Below the pieces are notes generated by a model. That model was not told the origin of the DNA. It made no database searches and saw only the letters and a program-made list of their open reading frames with translations. The translations under genes were made by a program, and so were the position numbers. DNA of 64,000 nt from Clostridium acetobutylicum ATCC 824 (GTDB lineage Bacteria > Bacillota > Clostridia > Clostridiales > Clostridiaceae): positions 3,382,001-3,446,000 of the forward strand of contig NC_003030.1 of the NCBI RefSeq assembly GCF_000008765.1, in the 5' to 3' direction. Within the stretch, counting starts at the first letter, position 1. Each line of letters starts with the position of its first letter. This document shows, in pieces, positions 26,597-35,500 of this stretch.

Positions 26597-27793
26597 CTAA
26601 TTAGTACCTGAAAGAACATTTCTTGCAGTATCCCATACATCTTTAATATCCTTAGTTACATTATTAAACTGACTATCACCCTTAGCACTTTTAGCATCAT
26701 ATACTATACTAGCCCCATTTGATGAGCCATTTATTGCTGCATAACCCTTTTGAATAAGTGATGGACCTTTTTCAACTATTTTTAAGTCTCTCATAATCTT
26801 AGATCCTTCTACCCAGTTACCAACTTCATATGTTGTCCATAAATTCTTCACAGTATCCCCAGCTTTTAATATCTTTAAGCTATCTTTGACTGAACCCCTT
26901 CCAAAATACATATCAGCTCAATAATAGCCTACATACCCTACTGTTTTCCCATAACCACATAATTCACTTGCATACTGATTATTTTTATTGTTTGTAAACC
27001 CATCTATACCTTTACCAACCAACCAACCGGTTCCTCCTCCTAAATATTCATACCCTTCTTGCAAGTAATTTTTATTATTACCTACTTTATCAAAATCACC
27101 TTTTCCAATAGATTTTAAGTCTTGGACTCCATTATATACGGAGTTAACACCATGTACCAATGCTACTAATGATCCACCTATTGCTAAAAGACTTACTCCT
27201 CCTGATGGTATTGAACCTGCTATCTCTCCAACTATGGTTGCTACTGATGCAGCAATTGTTAATACTCCAACTACTATTTCTACTCCTGTATACAAATAAG
27301 CACCAATATGATACTTATTCCATATCTTTATAGCCTTTTTAAATGGTGGTAAGTTACCTATATATGTAATATCATTTTTAACTTCTTCTTTTGTATTTTT
27401 CCAGGCAGTTTGCCCCCAGTCAACACATGAACCAACAACCCCTCCATATTTCTCTGTATTTGTTAAAAGCCCTATGGATTTTCTATAATCGTAGCTACTA
27501 GCTTTTAACCTTTCAGAACATTTTCTATCTACTTCCTCAAATTTATTTATTGCATAATCTATGTTTTTACCTATTCTTTCAATCTTAGTTCCAAGTTGAT
27601 TTATTGACTTAAATTCTCTTCCTATTTCATCAATCTTTGTTCTTACCCTTGATGAATTACTGTCACTTTCAAGCTTTTGTAAAGCTGAATTAAGATTTTT
27701 CTTTGCACTGCTTATTGAATCCAATGCAAGGTTAATATTTTTTCTTGTGCTTCCCATTCCAATTGTACTTATTCCTGTTGTTAATTCCGACAT
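26597..27793 (-). pseudogene. LXG/polymorphic-toxin-like gene interrupted by an in-frame TGA
   Basis: One reading frame of 399 codons is broken by a single TGA at 26918-26920. The first part (26918-27793, 291 residues, good AGAGGT site) has a helical WXG/LXG-like N-terminus (NINLALDSISSAKKNLNSAL) and a hydrophobic Gly-rich middle (VEIVVGVLTIAASVATIVGE). The second part (ATG at 26911, 104 residues) follows in the same frame after only two codons and lacks a ribosome-binding site. The layout fits a secreted polymorphic toxin with a separate C-terminal module. The TGA is a nonsense mutation or an error; readthrough would restore it. I could not name the toxin domain. Confidence 0.65.
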
Positions 27794-27958
27794 TTGTATA
27801 CCTCTAATCTATATATTGCTTAAATATATTTCTTGCGAAATTTTAATACTTTAAATACATATTGTATTGTTATATCATATAATTTTCCAATAAATTTATC
27901 AAGTATTTTTAATATTATTAATTTTAATATTAAACTTATTGCACCTAATATATAAAAA

Positions 27959-28010
27959 TAGCCGTCAGTATTTGCTCATGCTATAGAAAATGAGCAAATA
28001 CTGACGGCTA
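27959..28010 (-). terminator. Strong terminator of asnS
   Basis: Perfect 21-base arms 27959-27979 and 27990-28010, followed on the minus strand by a T run. It is among the longest perfect stems in the window. Confidence 0.85.
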
Positions 28011-28045
28011 AAAAATCCAAACTTATTTTATAGTCATATATATTA

Positions 28046-29437
28046 TTAGAATTCTGCACTTCCTGTTGTTCTTGGGAATGGTATTACATCTCTTATATTT
28101 GAAATGCCAGTTAAATACATAATCATTCTTTCAAATCCAAGTCCATATCCTGAATGCTTAGTTTCTCCATATTTTCTAAGTTCAAGATACCACCAGTAGT
28201 CTTCTTTATTTAAATTTAATTCTTCCATTCTTTTTTCGAGAACAGCAAGTCTTTCTTCTCTTTGACTTCCTCCTATAATCTCTCCTACTCCTGGAACAAG
28301 TAAATCTGCTGCTGCTACTGTCTTGTTGTCATCATTAATTCTCATATAGAAAGCTTTTATATCCTTAGGATAATCCGTTACAAACAATGGCTTTTTAAAT
28401 ACCTTATCAGTTAAATATCTTTCATGCTCAGTTTGAAGGTCTATTCCCCACTTAACTGGATACTCAAATTTTTCTCCTGATTTTTCAAGGATATCAACAG
28501 CTTCAGTATAAGTTATTCTTCCAAATTCGCTGTTTACAACATTGTGTAGTCTATCAAATAACCCTTTATCTATTCTAGTATTAAAGAATTCCATTTCCTC
28601 TGGAGCATTTTCCATAACGAAGTTTATTATATACTTAACCATTTCCTCAGCTGTATCTAGATAGTCGCTAAGTTCTGCAAATGCCATTTCAGGCTCTATC
28701 ATCCAAAATTCAGCTGCATGTCTTGTAGTGTTTGATTCTTCTGCTCTAAATGTTGGTCCGAAAGTATATACATTTCTGAAAGCTAACGCAAAAGTCTCTG
28801 CTGAAAGCTGACCACTAACTGTAAGGTTTGCTTTTTTTCCAAAGAAATCTTTTGAAAAATCTATATTTCCCTCTTCATTTTTAGGTGGATTTTTTAGATC
28901 AAGAGTTGTTACTTGAAACATTTCTCCTGCTCCTTCAGCATCACTTGCAGTTATTAGCGGTGTATTTACATATACAAAGTCTCTTTCCTGAAAAAACTTG
29001 TGTACTGCATATGCTGCTAAAGAACGAACTCTGAATACTGCAGAAAAAGTATTACTTCTAGGTCTTAAGTGAGCAATACTTCTTAGATATTCAAGAGTAT
29101 GTCTTTTCTTTTGAAGTGGATAGTCATTGTCTGAATTACCTTCAAGCGTAATATTTTCAGCGTGTATTTCAAATGGCTGCTTAGCATTAGGAGTAAGCAC
29201 AAATTCTCCTTCAACAGTAATTGTTGAGCTTATTATAAACTTAGAAATTTCTTTAAAATTATCAAGTTTATCATCAAAAACAACCTGGATGTTCTTAAAG
29301 AAACTTCCATCATTGATTTCAATAAATCCAAAAGATTTAGATGCTCTTATAGTTCTTACCCAGCCTGATAGTCTTACTTTTTTTCCACCAAATTCACTGG
29401 ATAATCTATAAAGTTGTTTTACAAGTACGTTTTCCAT
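28046..29437 (-). CDS. asnS: Asparaginyl-tRNA synthetase
   Basis: 463 residues with an AGGAGGG site. The N-terminal 100 residues are the anticodon-binding OB fold ([20 protein letters not shown]). The class II core follows with motif 2 [19 protein letters not shown] near 218-236 and motif 3 [14 protein letters not shown] near the C-terminus. It charges tRNA-Asn in the cytoplasm. A 250-base leader with stacked inverted repeats precedes it and suggests regulation at the RNA level. The gene ends at a very stable hairpin. Confidence 0.96.
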   Translation of the reverse strand: MENVLVKQLYRLSSEFGGKKVRLSGWVRTIRASKSFGFIEINDGSFFKNIQVVFDDKLDNFKEISKFIISSTITVEGEFVLTPNAKQPFEIHAENITLEGNSDNDYPLQKKRHTLEYLRSIAHLRPRSNTFSAVFRVRSLAAYAVHKFFQERDFVYVNTPLITASDAEGAGEMFQVTTLDLKNPPKNEEGNIDFSKDFFGKKANLTVSGQLSAETFALAFRNVYTFGPTFRAEESNTTRHAAEFWMIEPEMAFAELSDYLDTAEEMVKYIINFVMENAPEEMEFFNTRIDKGLFDRLHNVVNSEFGRITYTEAVDILEKSGEKFEYPVKWGIDLQTEHERYLTDKVFKKPLFVTDYPKDIKAFYMRINDDNKTVAAADLLVPGVGEIIGGSQREERLAVLEKRMEELNLNKEDYWWYLELRKYGETKHSGYGLGFERMIMYLTGISNIRDVIPFPRTTGSAEF

Positions 29438-29439
29438 AT

Positions 29440-29685
29440 TTTACCCTCCTGATTTGACAACTTTAGGATTCCATGTGGCGTTTCTGTAGTAAACCCAATT
29501 TGCCTATAAGTCTCAATAAATAGACCTATATAGAAACCCTATAAGTTTAACTTTAGTTTCTTTTATAGAGAAATAGCCTCAACTATTAATTTATACATGC
29601 CAAAATATCGACCACTCTATTCGATATTTTAGCATATATAAATTAAGTTTTTGAAGTATTTCTCTATAATAATATCCAATTTACT
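29440..29685 (-). promoter_or_regulatory. Structured 5' leader of asnS
   Basis: On the minus strand the leader holds an outer 12-base perfect stem (29657-29668 with 29564-29575) enclosing a 24-base stem (29621-29644 with 29588-29611, two G-T pairs). Downstream, GTTTCT (29532-29537) can pair either with AGAAAC at 29556-29561 or with AGAAAC at 29480-29485, giving two exclusive folds. I could not find the T-box signature (TGGnACCGCG), so the class is unknown. Confidence 0.55.
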
Positions 29686-29713
29686 ATAATATCATAATAC
29701 CATTGTATGTCAA
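29686..29713 (-). promoter_or_regulatory. Promoter of asnS
   Basis: TTGACA (29708-29713) and TATTAT (29686-29691) with a 16-base spacer on the minus strand, just before the structured leader. Confidence 0.65.
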
Positions 29714-29735
29714 CGAAGCAACTATATCGCCTATA

Positions 29736-30203
29736 CTATTTAAATTTTCTTTCGTGCTCTAATAGCCACTTTTTTCTCCAAATTCCGCCGTCATACCCAA
29801 TAAGTCTTCCATCACTTCCTATTACTCTATGACATGGTATTATTATGGGGATCTTATTCTTGTTATTTGCACCCCCAACTGCTCTTGATGCATTCTTATT
29901 TCCTATGGCTTTTGCGACTTCACCATAGCTTACAACCTCCCCATAAGAAATCCTTGTAAGCTCATTCCAAACCTTTTTTTGAAATTCAGTACCATCTATA
30001 AATAGCCTTAAATGAAATTGTTTCCTTTTTCCTCTAAAATATTCATCTATCTGAATCAAAGCAGCTTTTAGTACATCACTTTGAAAATTTTCCTCTCCCA
30101 TAGCTTCAACAAAATTTATCTCTGACACCTTTTCATCCAATGCCTTTATCTCTAAATTTCCGATTGGAGACTTGTAATATGCACATTCATTTTTCGCATT
30201 CAT
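29736..30203 (-). CDS. ogt: Methylated-DNA--protein-cysteine methyltransferase
   Basis: 155 residues from the ATG at 30203 (GAGGAG seven bases upstream); a GTG five codons earlier overlaps that site. The active-site block IPIIIPCHRVIGSDG holds the acceptor Cys, preceded by VGGANNKNK and YGEVAKAIGN of the DNA-binding helix-turn-helix. It repairs O6-methylguanine by transferring the methyl group to its own Cys. The N-terminal domain is short, as in Ogt rather than Ada. Confidence 0.95.
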   Translation of the reverse strand: MNAKNECAYYKSPIGNLEIKALDEKVSEINFVEAMGEENFQSDVLKAALIQIDEYFRGKRKQFHLRLFIDGTEFQKKVWNELTRISYGEVVSYGEVAKAIGNKNASRAVGGANNKNKIPIIIPCHRVIGSDGRLIGYDGGIWRKKWLLEHERKFK

Positions 30204-30329
30204 ATTATAACTCCTCACTTGTTAAATTTGTTGCTTAATATTATATACCACACAGCAATAATAATCTATAATAATTAAAGGGGGAAGTCGCTTCAAACTT
30301 TCCAAAATAATAAACAGGGGGCAGAAAAA

Positions 30330-31610
30330 ATGAAAAATTTATCTTCACTTGAATCCTTACATATGGATATGAATAAATTAATTGTATTTAGAGATCTTTT
30401 AAATGATCCAATAGTTGATGATTTAAAAACACTTCTTTTAGAGGTAAAATCCGAAGAAAGAAACCAAAGTAAAATTCAGAATATTTACTATAATATTGTT
30501 CATAATTTAATAAAGCACTCAGAAACCTGTGGACTTAAGGGTGATTTACTAAAATCCTACTTTGTTCATTCAATACTTAACTCTAAAAACTTCTTTACTG
30601 GGGCAGTAGAGAAATGTGGCAGCAATATAGAAAAAAGTCTATACAAGGCTGCATTAAATGATATCTGTATTTTGCAAAAGCTTTCAAATTTAAATCTTGG
30701 TACACTAGCTGATGAGGATGATTCACTTATAAAAAATTATTTTCCTACTTTAAATACCAAGAATGTAAATATGTTTGAAGAAAACGAATTAGAAATACTT
30801 AAAGCCGCTTCTCCAGAAGATATGCTTAAAAAGATTATTCAATACTATTTTAAAATAGGCTCTGGAGAAATGTCTAAAAATATAGCTTTTAGGTGGGACA
30901 ATGGTCTTGTTGGTATTCCTGATTATGACTATATAGACCTTTCAGATATAATAGGATATGATCGTCAGAAAAATGCCTTAATAAAGAACACAGAAGCTTT
31001 TTTAAATGGACATGCTGCTAACAATGTACTTTTAATTGGAGCTAGAGGTACCGGAAAATCCTCTTCTGTTAAAGCAATGATTACAGAGTACTATTCAAAA
31101 GGACTCAGGCTTGTAGAAATAACTAAAAGTCAGCTTTTATGCTTTCCTGACATCCTTAAGGAACTCAAAAATAGAGGCAAATACTTTATTGTATTTATAG
31201 ATGATTTGTCCTTTGAGGAAGGAGAAATTGAATACAAACAAATGAAATCCTTCTTAGATGGTGGAATAGAAAAAATACCTTCTAATGTGCTTGTATACGC
31301 TACCTCAAATAGACGCCACTTAATTAAAGAAACCTGGGGAGATAAACTCCAAAACGGGGAGGAACTTCACAATTCCGATACTGTAAATGAAAAACTATCT
31401 CTTTCTGATAGATTTGGATTAAAATTAACCTATGTATCACCTGACCAAAAGGAATACTTTAAAATAGTAGAAGGTTTAGCTAAAAAATTGAACTTAGATA
31501 TTTCTGATGAAAACTTAAAAAAAGAAGCTGCTGCATGGGCATTAAATCAGAATGGACGTTCTGGAAGAACAGCTAAACAATTTATAAACTACATATCCTC
31601 TCAAGGATAG
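30330..31610 (+). CDS. DUF815 AAA ATPase
   Basis: 426 residues behind AGGGGGCAG. The second half is an AAA module: Walker A GARGTGKSSSVK near 237, Walker B YFIVFIDDLSF near 286, and a sensor-like VLVYATSNRRHL near 328. The arginine-rich lid includes SLSDRFGLKLTYV. This is the DUF815 family, whose cellular role is unsettled. The N-terminal 190 residues are helical and specific to it. No linked partner gene is apparent; a small unknown gene follows about 100 bases downstream. Confidence 0.85.
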   Translation: MKNLSSLESLHMDMNKLIVFRDLLNDPIVDDLKTLLLEVKSEERNQSKIQNIYYNIVHNLIKHSETCGLKGDLLKSYFVHSILNSKNFFTGAVEKCGSNIEKSLYKAALNDICILQKLSNLNLGTLADEDDSLIKNYFPTLNTKNVNMFEENELEILKAASPEDMLKKIIQYYFKIGSGEMSKNIAFRWDNGLVGIPDYDYIDLSDIIGYDRQKNALIKNTEAFLNGHAANNVLLIGARGTGKSSSVKAMITEYYSKGLRLVEITKSQLLCFPDILKELKNRGKYFIVFIDDLSFEEGEIEYKQMKSFLDGGIEKIPSNVLVYATSNRRHLIKETWGDKLQNGEELHNSDTVNEKLSLSDRFGLKLTYVSPDQKEYFKIVEGLAKKLNLDISDENLKKEAAAWALNQNGRSGRTAKQFINYISSQG

Positions 31611-31714
31611 TCTTACAATTATATCCACAAGTTATATTTAGCGGAATACTAAAGATATAAATATATTAAACGACTTTATAATTATTGGGCATTATTTTAC
31701 TTGGAGGTGATATA

Positions 31715-32122
31715 GTGAGTTCAGTAAATGGTATAAACCTAAATTCCCTCAATTCTTATATGAAGGATGCATCTTTAGCAAACTACCTATCAGATGATGA
31801 TAAGAAAAAAACATGGAAAGTAAGTGACTATTTCTCTGGTGGTACAGACGATGTTCAGTCCCTTATAGAGAAGGATGCCAACAGCTTTGATAACAGTGAT
31901 TTCAGTAAATCTGTTAATTCTTTAGTTACTGATGGAACTTTAACTCAGGAACAAGCAAACAGTGTAAAATCTGCTTTTCAAACAGCAGTACAATGTGCAG
32001 CTTATGGCTCTTATACATCAAAGACAGCTAACCCTATTGAAACTCTTGTTTCTTCAGGAGTTGTTACAAAGGATCAAATGACTGCTATACAAAATGCTTT
32101 TAAGGAATCATATAATTCCTAA
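31715..32122 (+). CDS. Small hypothetical protein
   Basis: 135 residues from the GTG at 31715, which has GGAGGTGAT six bases upstream; the longer TTG start at 31685 has no such site. It is soluble, Ser/Asn-rich, with two related stretches (SLVTDGTLTQEQANSVKSAF and SSGVVTKDQMTAIQNAFKES) that look like tandem helix-loop-helix modules. No family recognised. It ends at a terminator. Confidence 0.6.
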   Translation: MSSVNGINLNSLNSYMKDASLANYLSDDDKKKTWKVSDYFSGGTDDVQSLIEKDANSFDNSDFSKSVNSLVTDGTLTQEQANSVKSAFQTAVQCAAYGSYTSKTANPIETLVSSGVVTKDQMTAIQNAFKESYNS

Positions 32123-32128
32123 ATAATT

Positions 32129-32163
32129 AAAAGGTACATTGCTATTACTGCAATGTACCTTTT
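32129..32163. terminator. Bidirectional terminator
   Basis: AAAAGGTACATTGC (32129-32142) and its perfect complement (32150-32163) lie between the convergent 31715-32122 and ytfJ genes. Confidence 0.85.
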
Positions 32164-32169
32164 TAATTA

Positions 32170-32571
32170 TTAATTTTCTTCTTTCTTAACTTCTTCTTTT
32201 TCCTTATTTTCCTTATCAATTTTTATTTTTGAAACTATTTCAGGAACCATTTCAATTAACTTACTTAAGTTTGCACCTTTTTTTACTGGAAGCATTTGAA
32301 CATCATCATTTTTTATAACTAGAACTGCGTCTGGACTTATTCTAGCACCGGTTCCAAGTCCGCCGCCTTGTCCTTTAATACCTTTGTTATCACCTACACC
32401 GCCTCCTGTTCCACATCCAAACATAACAGTTACTATTGGAATTAATGTTGTTTCTCCAACTTTTATAGGTTGACCAATAACAGTTTCAGTTCTTAAAAAC
32501 TTCTCCAACTTAGTAAATAACACATCTAAATTTTCTTTAACACCTGACATAAAATTCTTTTCATCCTGCAT
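32170..32571 (-). CDS. ytfJ: Sporulation protein YtfJ (GerW)
   Basis: 133 residues, AGGAGG site. The family's Gly-rich block VMFGCGTGGGVGDNKG and GGLGTGARISPDAVLVI are present, as is the C-terminal VPEIVSKI helix. B. subtilis GerW (YtfJ) is made in the forespore and needed for germination with certain nutrients. The upstream gene is the DUF2953/YtfI homologue, the same pairing as in Bacillus. Here the pair sits at the end of a sigma/anti-sigma operon. Confidence 0.92.
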   Translation of the reverse strand: MQDEKNFMSGVKENLDVLFTKLEKFLRTETVIGQPIKVGETTLIPIVTVMFGCGTGGGVGDNKGIKGQGGGLGTGARISPDAVLVIKNDDVQMLPVKKGANLSKLIEMVPEIVSKIKIDKENKEKEEVKKEEN

Positions 32572-32652
32572 AATAAAATTCCTCCTAATATATTTTTAAT
32601 TCTACAAAGCGCTTTATATATTATTAAATACACCTAGCCCTTAGAAAAAGTT

Positions 32653-33249
32653 TCAGCTTTTTTCAAAAATAACTTTTCTTACATCTCTACTTAATAAAAA
32701 ACTAAGTGTCCTAATTGCTAAAACAATTGGAGTTATATCTCCATAGATTTTTATGCTTATATCTAATTTTTCTTCTTCAAAAGTCGGGTCTAAACTTATA
32801 CTAGCTAAAGGAACTATTTCTGTTACTATTGGCAAAATCGCACTTATAATACCTGTAATAGACGGATCATAAAATCCATACACTCCTTCTATTTTAAAAA
32901 CCTTAGGCTTTAAAATATTAAGTACTTGTCTAAAATATTCAAGCAAGTTTGTAAAAATGCTTTTCCACTTTTTCTTTTTCTTATTATTCTTCTTTTTTTT
33001 ATACTTTTGTTTCTTGTTCTTTTTCTTCATTCTTTTGCCAAATAAACATACACTAAAATCGAGCTTGTCACCTTTTTTTATAAATTTAATTGTAATGATT
33101 CCAAACAAAAATACTATACTCGAATTTATATCTATACTGTCATCTCCTATATGTGAGCTTAGACCGTATTTTACCTTGGCTAGAAGACATACTAACAAAA
33201 TTATAAGAATGGTCGCCAATATCATAAGAAACACTTTTAAAAATATCAT
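32653..33249 (-). CDS. DUF2953 (YtfI-like) membrane protein
   Basis: 198 residues. One N-terminal membrane segment (FLMILATILIILLVCLLAKV), then the DUF2953 region, interrupted near residues 74-95 by a very basic run (KKKNKKQKYKKKKNNKKKKK) that is unusually long. It starts 2 bases after the anti-sigma stop and precedes ytfJ, its usual partner. It is probably membrane attached in the sporulating cell. The function is unknown. Confidence 0.8.
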   Translation of the reverse strand: MIFLKVFLMILATILIILLVCLLAKVKYGLSSHIGDDSIDINSSIVFLFGIITIKFIKKGDKLDFSVCLFGKRMKKKNKKQKYKKKKNNKKKKKWKSIFTNLLEYFRQVLNILKPKVFKIEGVYGFYDPSITGIISAILPIVTEIVPLASISLDPTFEEEKLDISIKIYGDITPIVLAIRTLSFLLSRDVRKVIFEKS

Positions 33250-33251
33250 TG

Positions 33252-33713
33252 CTATCCCACCCTTAACAATTTTTTTATTTTATTTACTACTAGAACTTTT
33301 TTATTTAAATATCTCCCTAATATTTTTTGAGTTTCTTTTACTGGAAGTATTAATGCATTACTTACAGCTTTATTATAAGGATTTTTATAGCTAATACTAT
33401 ACGCCTGTAAAACTGCTTTTCTGGTTGCGTTCAAGTCTTCGATATAGTTCTTAAAGCTTAAATTTATATCCTCTTCTCCCTCTTCCTTCATACAATTGTC
33501 AAGAATTAAATCCACAAGATTGTGCAGTCCCTCTGGAGCTTTTTCATTGTTAAGAGTTTCTTTCACTCTTACATCCATAAGCCTTATTAGTTGGAGTTCT
33601 TCTCTGCAATCTTCACAGTATTTAAGATGTTCTTCAACAAATATCTTTGATAACTCATCAATAGTTTCATCAACATAGTCGTATAATAGCTTCTTATCAA
33701 ACTTACAGCTCAT
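33252..33713 (-). CDS. Zinc-finger anti-sigma factor
   Basis: 153 residues. The N-terminus has the HCC zinc-finger of anti-sigma proteins: EEHLKYCEDCREEL near 27-40 (HxxxCxxC). No clear membrane segment follows, so it may be soluble. The start overlaps the end of the sigma gene (ATGA-type, with GGAGGTG inside the sigma coding end), giving coupled synthesis of the pair. It should hold the ECF sigma inactive until a signal, possibly redox through the zinc site, releases it. Confidence 0.82.
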   Translation of the reverse strand: MSCKFDKKLLYDYVDETIDELSKIFVEEHLKYCEDCREELQLIRLMDVRVKETLNNEKAPEGLHNLVDLILDNCMKEEGEEDINLSFKNYIEDLNATRKAVLQAYSISYKNPYNKAVSNALILPVKETQKILGRYLNKKVLVVNKIKKLLRVG

Positions 33714-34288
33714 TTTTTCACCTCCAGTTTTTTCTCAAGGCTTTTCTTCAAAACATTTTTTGCCCTATAAATTTTAGTCTTCACAGTTCCTATAGGCATA
33801 TCTAATACACTAGCAATTTCATCATAGCTTAAATCTTCATAATATCTAAGCATGATTACCATTCTATAGTCATATGTAAGCTTTTTTATACTTTCCTTTA
33901 CTACTTCATTATTTATTCTATTTACCACTTCTTGTTCCATATTATAATCCTCTGCTAATCTATCTTCTTCTTCAAATTCGCTATCATAATATTTTGAATT
34001 TAAGGACATAACATTACCTCTATTGTCTCTTTTAAAGTTAAGACAGGTATTAACAGATATCTTTCTTACCCAAGGGTGAAATGGTAAGTTTTCATCAAAG
34101 TTTTTTATATTCTTAAAAACTTTGATATATATTTCTTGAACTAAATCCATAGCATCACTAGTATTTTGAGTATATCCGTAGCATAAATTATATAGATACT
34201 TTTCATACAAATGAAATAATTGTGAGAAGGATGCTCTATCGTACTTCTTGCATCTTTTAAGAATTTCTTTATCTATCTCCAAAAACAT
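33710..34288 (-). CDS. ECF-family RNA polymerase sigma factor
   Basis: 192 residues. Region 2 is near 20-80 (YGYTQNTSDAMDLVQEIYIKV), region 4 near 135-185 (YEDLSYDEIASVLDMPIGTV). The ATG at 34288 abuts a GGGGGG site; a TTG two codons later has better spacing and may be the real start. The upstream 34318-34345 resembles an ECF promoter, suggesting autoregulation. Operon order is sigma, anti-sigma, DUF2953, ytfJ. The mix of an ECF pair with a germination gene suggests control in sporulation or envelope stress. Confidence 0.85.
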   Translation of the reverse strand: MFLEIDKEILKRCKKYDRASFSQLFHLYEKYLYNLCYGYTQNTSDAMDLVQEIYIKVFKNIKNFDENLPFHPWVRKISVNTCLNFKRDNRGNVMSLNSKYYDSEFEEEDRLAEDYNMEQEVVNRINNEVVKESIKKLTYDYRMVIMLRYYEDLSYDEIASVLDMPIGTVKTKIYRAKNVLKKSLEKKLEVKK

Positions 34289-34317
34289 CCCCCCATCAAA
34301 TATAAATTACACTTAAT

Positions 34318-34345
34318 AATACACATTTACATAAAAAAAGTTTCA
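34318..34345 (-). promoter_or_regulatory. Candidate autoregulated ECF promoter
   Basis: TGAAAC (34340-34345) followed by a T run and, after 16 bases, TGTATT (34318-34323), close to the sigma-W-type TGAAAC-N16-CGTA pattern. Confidence 0.4.
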
Positions 34346-34362
34346 CATTTTTATAAATTTTT

Positions 34363-35499
34363 CTAACTATTATATGGTTTCGCCCGAAATCTTACTATAC
34401 TTAAAGTCAAAAGAATAACTGCAAGACAACACATAGCTGCTATATCTCTTGATAAATATTGCACACCAACTCCCTTTGTTATAATCCCCCTTAGTATATT
34501 TAAAAAATAAGTTAACGGCAGCACATTTCCTATAAGCTGTATTACCTTCGGCATTGCCTCTCTTGGAAAAACAAAGCCTGAAAGAAGTATACTTGGTAAT
34601 AGCACCAATATTGTTAACTGCATTGCTTGAAGTTGGGTTTTTGAAATAGTTGATATCAATATTCCTATAGCAAGAGCACATATTACAAAAGCAAAACCTA
34701 ATAAAAGCAAAAGAGGTATACTGCCATTTATAGGAACGTTAAACCACTTTATTCCTAAAACTAATGAAAACAAAAAGTCTATATATCCTATAAAAATATA
34801 CGGTACAAGCTTTCCTAATATTATCTCTCCTGCTTTTAAGGGTGAAACTGTGAGTTGTTCTATAGTTCCCCTTTCCCTTTCACGAACTAATGCAAATGCA
34901 GTTAAAAGTATGGTTATATTTTGCATAATAAGTCCTATGAGACCTGGAATAGTAAAGTTTTGATTTCTCAAATTGGGATTATATAATACCCTAGTATTTA
35001 CATTAACCCCTCCTTCTTGGAACTTTGAGCTTGTTTTCTCTCCAAATCCTTGAAGCTTTTTCATACCATACTGCTGCCCTGATACAACTCCACTGCTAAA
35101 TGCTGTTCTTGCAGTTGTCGGATCAGATCCATCTACCAAAAGCTGTACATTTGATTCTTCTCTCATTTGTAGTTTATTTGAAAAATCAGGAGGTATAACA
35201 ATAGCTGCATGAACCTTACCCTTATCCATCTTTTCTCTTACTTCTTCGATACTTTTAACTCTTGATACAACTTTAAAATATCCAGTATTCTGAAAGCTTT
35301 GAATTAACTCTCTACTTTCTATAGAATTGCTTTGATCTAATACTGTCATTGATATGTTGCTAAGCTCAGTATTTACAGCATATCCAAACAAAAATATCAT
35401 AACTATGGGCATCATAATAGCAATTCCAAAACTTGCTCTATCACGTTTAAGCTGTATAACTTCTTTTTTAACTATAGCTTTAAATCTTTGAAAATTCAC
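34363..35499 (-). CDS. ABC-2 type efflux permease
   Basis: 378 residues from the GTG at 35499, spaced correctly behind GGGAGG; another GTG at 35508 touches that site. An N-terminal membrane segment (FGIAIMMPIVMIFLFGYAV), a large outer domain, and five C-terminal segments including LLTAFALVRERERGTIEQLTV form the YhgE/YhhJ ABC-2 fold. The EGTIEQL-type motif is standard. It works with the ATPase directly upstream and the HlyD protein to export an unknown compound. Last gene of the TetR-controlled operon. Confidence 0.9.
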   Translation of the reverse strand: MNFQRFKAIVKKEVIQLKRDRASFGIAIMMPIVMIFLFGYAVNTELSNISMTVLDQSNSIESRELIQSFQNTGYFKVVSRVKSIEEVREKMDKGKVHAAIVIPPDFSNKLQMREESNVQLLVDGSDPTTARTAFSSGVVSGQQYGMKKLQGFGEKTSSKFQEGGVNVNTRVLYNPNLRNQNFTIPGLIGLIMQNITILLTAFALVRERERGTIEQLTVSPLKAGEIILGKLVPYIFIGYIDFLFSLVLGIKWFNVPINGSIPLLLLLGFAFVICALAIGILISTISKTQLQAMQLTILVLLPSILLSGFVFPREAMPKVIQLIGNVLPLTYFLNILRGIITKGVGVQYLSRDIAAMCCLAVILLTLSIVRFRAKPYNS

Positions 35500-35500
35500 T

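Noticed and set aside
26918-26920. Selenocysteine at the TGA in the toxin-like gene
   Set aside because: Only a weak hairpin can be drawn downstream, the family is not a known selenoprotein, and no selenocysteine genes are in view.
29440-29735. T-box riboswitch before asnS
   Set aside because: The leader is the right length and the gene fits, but no TGGnACCGCG or close variant and no clear terminator follow the stems.
32930-33020. Lysine run in the DUF2953 gene as a frameshift site
   Set aside because: The long A-rich stretch could slip, but the frame is open on both sides and the protein matches its family before and after it.
34370-34681. 103-residue ORF inside the ABC-2 permease
   Set aside because: It is a second frame on the same strand as the permease and lacks any feature of a real gene.
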